From: Desulfobacteraceae bacterium
GTDB lineage: Bacteria > Desulfobacterota > DSM-4660 > Desulfatiglandales > JALVMZ01
Direction: 5' to 3'
NCBI GenBank assembly: GCA_027032655.1
Contig: JALVMZ010000164.1
Coordinates: 1-5,943, forward strand
DNA: 5,943 nt
Shown: positions 5,319-5,943 of the stretch, piece by piece
Position numbering within the stretch: the first letter of the stretch is position 1
How the letters are laid out: every line of letters begins with the position of its first letter
Program-made: the position numbers and the translations under genes
The notes under the pieces: model-generated
Database searches by the model: none
The model's input: the letters and a program-made list of their open reading frames with translations, nothing else
Told to the model about the DNA's origin: nothing

Positions 5319-5943
5319 ATGGCAGTATCACTTCATGAGCATTTACTTGATGGACTTTCTGAAAGCATGAAATCCCTTTTCCTGGAAAAATTCAAAAGGA
5401 ACAAGTTCTCAAAAGGCGAATATGTATTCAGAGAGGGTGATACAGGAGATACCTTTTATCTTGTGGATAAGGGTGTTGTTGTGCTGAAGAAATTCATAAT
5501 AGGCACTGTGGAAAAAGAGCTACTGATTGCCAGGGAGGGAGATATTTTTGGTGAATTCAGCTTTATGGATAAGAGAGAAAGATCAGCATCAGCTTATGTG
5601 GAGGAGGATGCAGAGATACTGTCTTTACAAAGATCAGCCTTTGATAACTTTGTTAAACAATATCCCGAAGTGGGACTCAGAGTGTATGAAAATATGGTTT
5701 ATATACTTGTAAATCGCCTGAGACAGACCAATGAATCATATAAATCAGCTGTTAAATGGAACTTAGAAATTACAGGCACACAAAAGTTGAACTTTCATTA
5801 TATTATTGACGAAAATATATCCGTTCGTTTAGAACTGGTTGATAACAGGGTGTTTGAAGGAAGAATACTTCAGCTTGAAACAAGTGATGCAGGCCATGAA
5901 ATTATTTTAATAAACAATGCGGGACAGATATATATGATACCAT
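5319..5943 (+). CDS. Cyclic-nucleotide-binding (CRP/cNMP sensor) domain protein with beta-rich, possibly Sm/Hfq-like C-terminus; cut by window edge
   Basis: 208 codons are visible and the frame is still open at the right edge. Residues about 9-125 form a cNMP-binding beta-roll: 'FSKGEYVFREGDTGDTFYLV' (30-49), then 'GDIFGEFSFMDKRERSASA' (74-92). G78, E79, R88 and S89 match the phosphate-binding-cassette residues of E. coli CRP (E72, R82, S83), so binding of a cyclic nucleotide is plausible. A long helix (about 118-145) follows, as in CRP dimers. Where CRP has a winged helix, this protein has a beta-rich stretch (about 165-208) with 'ISVRLELVDNRVFEGRILQL' (167-186) and 'HEIILINNAGQIYMIP' (193-208). 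This recalls the Sm1 pattern of alternating hydrophobics with an invariant Gly (G181). I see no helix-turn-helix, so it is unlikely to be an ordinary transcription factor. The ATG has AGAGAGG six bases upstream and lies 28 bases after the tRNA. The sensor domain is firm; the tail assignment is inference. Confidence 0.85.
   Translation, partial: MAVSLHEHLLDGLSESMKSLFLEKFKRNKFSKGEYVFREGDTGDTFYLVDKGVVVLKKFIIGTVEKELLIAREGDIFGEFSFMDKRERSASAYVEEDAEILSLQRSAFDNFVKQYPEVGLRVYENMVYILVNRLRQTNESYKSAVKWNLEITGTQKLNFHYIIDENISVRLELVDNRVFEGRILQLETSDAGHEIILINNAGQIYMIP

Noticed and set aside
5527..5712. Plus-strand 61-codon frame inside the cNMP-domain gene
   Set aside because: It is an out-of-frame shadow; the real frame from 5319 carries the cNMP motifs and remains open past it.
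1..5943. Search by eye for a CRISPR array, insertion sequence, integrase, toxin-antitoxin or defence genes
   Set aside because: No regularly spaced repeats, terminal inverted repeats, transposase or recombinase motifs were seen. Although a tRNA is present, no duplicated 3' tRNA fragment that would mark an attachment site was found in the window.

Overview
The window is AT-rich bacterial DNA with a short divergent layout. The left two thirds are read on the minus strand and the right third on the plus strand. The gene set points to a Gram-negative anaerobe-like bacterium, possibly of the Desulfobacterota (former Deltaproteobacteria) or a neighbouring phylum. It comprises valyl-tRNA synthetase followed directly by quinolinate phosphoribosyltransferase, a Glu-rich protein before valS, an ECHDC3-like crotonase, and a cyclic-nucleotide-binding protein without a visible DNA-binding domain. 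This placement is inferred from gene content and style; no marker gene here settles it.

Minus strand, in order of transcription (right to left): a very acidic 247-residue protein with an amphipathic C-terminal helix (3938-3195); a small G/C hairpin that may be a weak terminator or attenuator (3155-3127); valS, complete, best started at 3090 from a clear Shine-Dalgarno; and nadC, overlapping the end of valS by 8 bases and cut by the left edge of the window. valS and nadC look translationally coupled. A possible promoter for the acidic gene lies at 4003-3974.

The 3939-4330 gap is a divergent intergenic region, very rich in A and T, with one candidate promoter facing each way and several small inverted or direct repeats. 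I see no gene in it.

Plus strand: a complete crotonase-fold gene (4331-5110) whose two classical hydratase glutamates are both absent; an AT-rich spacer with a candidate promoter; a tRNA-Arg with anticodon CCG (5217-5290, CCA not encoded); and, 28 bases later, a cNMP-binding-domain gene that runs off the right edge. The tRNA and the cNMP gene are close enough that they are probably one transcript. The most unusual item is this last gene. After a standard CRP-type sensor domain, the visible part of its C-terminus does not look like the usual helix-turn-helix. It looks like a small beta-rich segment with an Sm/Hfq-like pattern.
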